Below, piece by piece: positions 6,962 to 7,806 of a stretch of DNA of 7,806 nucleotides. Source of the DNA: an uncultured Micrococcales bacterium (lineage in GTDB: Bacteria > Actinomycetota > Actinomycetes > Actinomycetales > Microbacteriaceae); assembly GCA_937919125.1 (NCBI GenBank), contig CALFOB010000020.1, positions 1 through 7,806 of the forward strand, in the 5' to 3' direction. The number at the start of each line of letters is the position of its first letter. Position 1 is the stretch's first letter. The translations under genes and the position numbers were made by a program. The notes under the pieces were generated by a model. It did no database searches. It was not told the DNA's origin and saw nothing but the letters and a program-made list of their open reading frames with translations.

Positions 6962-6974
6962 AAGTCTTTGACTT
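6962..6974 (-). other. Short hairpin followed by a T-run, upstream of purF
   Basis: Read on the - strand, AAGTC-AAA-GACTT (6974-6962) is a perfect 5-bp stem with a 3-base loop, followed by GAG and TTTT (6957-6954). This could be a weak terminator after the 91-residue gene or part of a purF leader. The stem is short and AT-rich, so the call is tentative. Confidence 0.22.
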
Positions 6975-6980
6975 CATTGT

Positions 6981-6996
6981 CGCCAATAACTTGGCG
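6981..6996 (-). other. Perfect inverted repeat CGCCAA-GTTA-TTGGCG in the spacer before purF
   Basis: CGCCAA (6996-6991) and TTGGCG (6986-6981) pair around a 4-base GTTA loop: a 16-base hairpin or dyad in the 103-bp spacer between the small membrane protein stop (7018) and the purF start (6914). No T-run follows directly. A dyad of this size before a purine gene could be a repressor operator or an RNA stem, but I do not recognise it as a known binding site. Confidence 0.35.
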
Positions 6997-7017
6997 TTAC
7001 GTTGCTAGTTTAGTGCT

Positions 7018-7293
7018 CTAGCTGGAGGTGGATTTGGAGACTTGCACATCCTTGGATCTGCGTGCTGTAACAGCATCAAATATGACTGCTGCTACAAGCC
7101 CAACCCCACCACCTAGGCCAAGACAATAGACCAGAATTTGGGTAATAAAGCCAGCCGTCTTACCTTCTTCGGTAGTTATAAGAAGAGTTAGAGCTAGTGC
7201 CACAACCCCACCTAGCAACACTCCTGTGAGCATAAAAGGGATGAACTTGGGTGCTCTACGGATCTTTACCGTTTCAGTCTTATCTTTGGACAT
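7018..7293 (-). CDS. Small two-helix membrane protein of unknown function
   Basis: A 91-residue protein, ATG 7293 to TAG at 7018. It has a basic, hydrophilic head (MSKDKTETVKIRRAPKF, 1-17), a first membrane helix (~18-40, FMLTGVLLGGVVALALTLLI), a short polar loop EEGKTAG, a glycine-rich second helix (~49-72, ending AAVIFDAV) and a basic Ser-rich tail (TARRSKDVQVSKSTSS). Charge distribution predicts both ends in the cytoplasm. I recall similar RRAPK-type proteins beside purF in Microbacteriaceae, sometimes under unhelpful names such as potassium transporter, but no function is established. Its start overlaps the end of the sterol-carrier gene by 14 bp, so the two are likely linked in expression. 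A -10-like TAACCT lies 6 bases before its ATG, and no Shine-Dalgarno is visible. Confidence 0.8.
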   Translation of the reverse strand: MSKDKTETVKIRRAPKFIPFMLTGVLLGGVVALALTLLITTEEGKTAGFITQILVYCLGLGGGVGLVAAVIFDAVTARRSKDVQVSKSTSS

Positions 7294-7672
7294 GCTTCAA
7301 GGTTAGCGGCAATACGTCTTCCAAAGATGCCCTAACTCCGCTGGAACTAACAAGGTGCTCAGCTGAAGCATCTGCCCAAGTCAAACTCCCAAGAGCCAGA
7401 TCAAACCAAACCCTAGGGCTCATCTCAACAACGTTGGGAGGTGTGCCTCTAGTGTGCCTTGGGCCTTCAATGCATTGGGTTGCTCCTAATGGAGGAACTC
7501 TCACTTCCACTGAGTTGCCAGGAGCTACTTCAGCAAGTTCTTCAAGTAGATATCTAACGGCAGTAACAAAGGTGAAATCTGACTCAGACAATTGAGCCAA
7601 TTGTTTGTCGGCTTGAATCACAGCATTGATGGCATTGATGCCATCCTCGTGTTTGATTCTTCTTCTAGCCAT
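7280..7672 (-). CDS. Sterol carrier family protein (SCP-like)
   Basis: A 130-residue protein without membrane segment or signal peptide, ATG 7672 to TAA 7282-7280. The central blocks AVRYLLEELAEVAPGNSVEV (39-58), RVPPLGATQCIEGPRHTRG (58-76) and TPPNVVEMSPRVWFDLALG (77-95), followed by LTWADA, match what actinobacterial annotation calls the sterol carrier family. The fold is thought to be SCP2-like, a small hydrophobic-ligand pocket, but actinobacteria of this kind make no sterols, so the ligand is unknown. The N-terminus is basic (MARRRIKHED). The gene begins the - strand cluster sterol carrier - small membrane protein - purF - purM, an arrangement I recall from other Actinobacteria, which suggests a conserved link with purine genes that has not been explained. 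It overlaps the next gene by 14 bp. Confidence 0.88.
   Translation of the reverse strand: MARRRIKHEDGINAINAVIQADKQLAQLSESDFTFVTAVRYLLEELAEVAPGNSVEVRVPPLGATQCIEGPRHTRGTPPNVVEMSPRVWFDLALGSLTWADASAEHLVSSSGVRASLEDVLPLTLKHVQR
7300..7305 (-). promoter_or_regulatory. -10-like TAACCT spaced for a leaderless start of the 91-residue gene
   Basis: TAACCT (7305-7300) fits the actinobacterial TAnnnT -10. Six bases separate it from ATG 7293, so a transcript could begin at the A of the start codon. It lies within the sterol-carrier coding region (Leu-Thr-Leu codons), which allows for coincidence. The same 9 bases at the same spacing occur before the sterol-carrier gene. Confidence 0.3.
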
Positions 7673-7678
7673 AGAACA

Positions 7679-7684
7679 AGGTTA
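7679..7684 (-). promoter_or_regulatory. -10-like TAACCT spaced for a leaderless start of the sterol-carrier gene
   Basis: TAACCT (7684-7679) is followed by six bases and ATG 7672. No Shine-Dalgarno is visible before this ATG, as expected for a leaderless message. A -35 is poor (TTATAA at 7708-7703, 18 bases upstream). A perfect TTGACA at 7718-7713 lies too far from this -10 (28 bases) to serve it. Confidence 0.4.
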
Positions 7685-7744
7685 GTGAAGTTGAGTAGCT
7701 GTTTATAACTTGTGTCAAAGAAACTCTAAAGTGCCAAACTTCTC

Positions 7745-7806
7745 ATGCTCACTAAACGCATGGTTAGTTTAGCCAGAGATAGAACAAAACCCCCAGCGAC
7801 AACTGG
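7745..7806 (+). CDS. Possible 5' end of a divergent gene running off the window
   Basis: An open frame from ATG 7745 (or in-frame ATG 7760) stays open for 20 codons to the window edge: MLTKRMVSLARDRTKPPATT. It is divergent from the sterol-carrier gene, so the stretch 7673-7744 would be a shared promoter region. No Shine-Dalgarno or well-placed -10 is visible and the fragment is too short to recognise. It may be chance. Confidence 0.2.
   Translation, partial: MLTKRMVSLARDRTKPPATT

Noticed and set aside
6806..7021. 71-codon + strand frame across the purF start and its leader
   Set aside because: Mostly antisense to purF; no ribosome site and no family resemblance.
7251..7595. 114-codon + strand frame opposite the sterol-carrier gene
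   Set aside because: The opposite strand encodes a protein with clear family motifs, so this is the shadow frame.
7700..7708. TGTTTATAA resembling a DnaA box (TGTGGATAA)
   Set aside because: Two mismatches, a single copy and no origin context.
7713..7718. Perfect TTGACA on the - strand upstream of the sterol-carrier gene as a -35 box
   Set aside because: The hexamers 16-18 bases downstream (around 7697-7689) do not resemble a -10, and the TAACCT element is 28 bases away. Kept only as a remark under the leaderless -10 entry.
7752..7772. Inverted repeat CTAAAC-N9-GTTTAG near the right edge
   Set aside because: AT-rich 6-bp arms with a 9-base spacer are expected by chance, and the downstream gene is not established.

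Overview
The window looks like a piece of chromosome from a low-to-mid GC actinobacterium. The evidence is a DUF3073 protein (a family largely confined to Actinobacteria), an actinobacterial 'sterol carrier family' protein, a PurF whose N-terminus matches the Streptomyces/Microbacteriaceae form, and the neighbourhood sterol carrier - small membrane protein - purF - purM - DUF3073. GC content judged by eye is in the mid-40s percent. Together with very short spacers and heavy use of the CTA leucine codon, this points to a streamlined aquatic lineage (Luna-type Microbacteriaceae or a relative). The placement is inference and has not been computed.

Left half, + strand (1-3984): a tight run of four membrane-transport genes. 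First comes the C-terminal part of a 14-helix DHA2-type MFS exporter, cut by the window edge. It is followed 11 bases later by a 713-residue KimA-like APC-superfamily potassium transporter. Two overlapping small CrcB/Fluc genes follow. The overlaps (11 bp and 14 bp) imply one transcript and translational coupling. The two Fluc proteins carry opposite charge biases and different pore 'Phe-box' residues, as expected of an antiparallel heterodimeric fluoride channel. An extended -10 promoter candidate lies just past the second Fluc stop and would drive the DUF3073 gene (4065-4286).

Right half, - strand (4295-7672): read from the right, the order is a sterol-carrier-family protein, a two-helix membrane protein overlapping it by 14 bp, a 103-bp spacer with two small hairpins, purF (TTG start) and purM (8-bp overlap with purF). 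purF and purM encode the first and fifth steps of de novo purine synthesis. The DUF3073 and purM genes converge, and both stop codons (TAG) lie inside or at the edge of one 18-base inverted repeat. The last 134 bases hold the upstream region of the sterol-carrier gene and at most a 20-codon fragment of a divergent gene.

The window is mostly conserved housekeeping and transport. I see no mobile element, CRISPR array, RNA gene or obviously new multi-gene system. The points most worth a second look are the asymmetric Fluc pair, the probable mis-naming of the KimA-like gene as an amino-acid permease, two identical 9-base elements spaced as leaderless-mRNA promoters, and the uncharacterised small proteins linked to purF.
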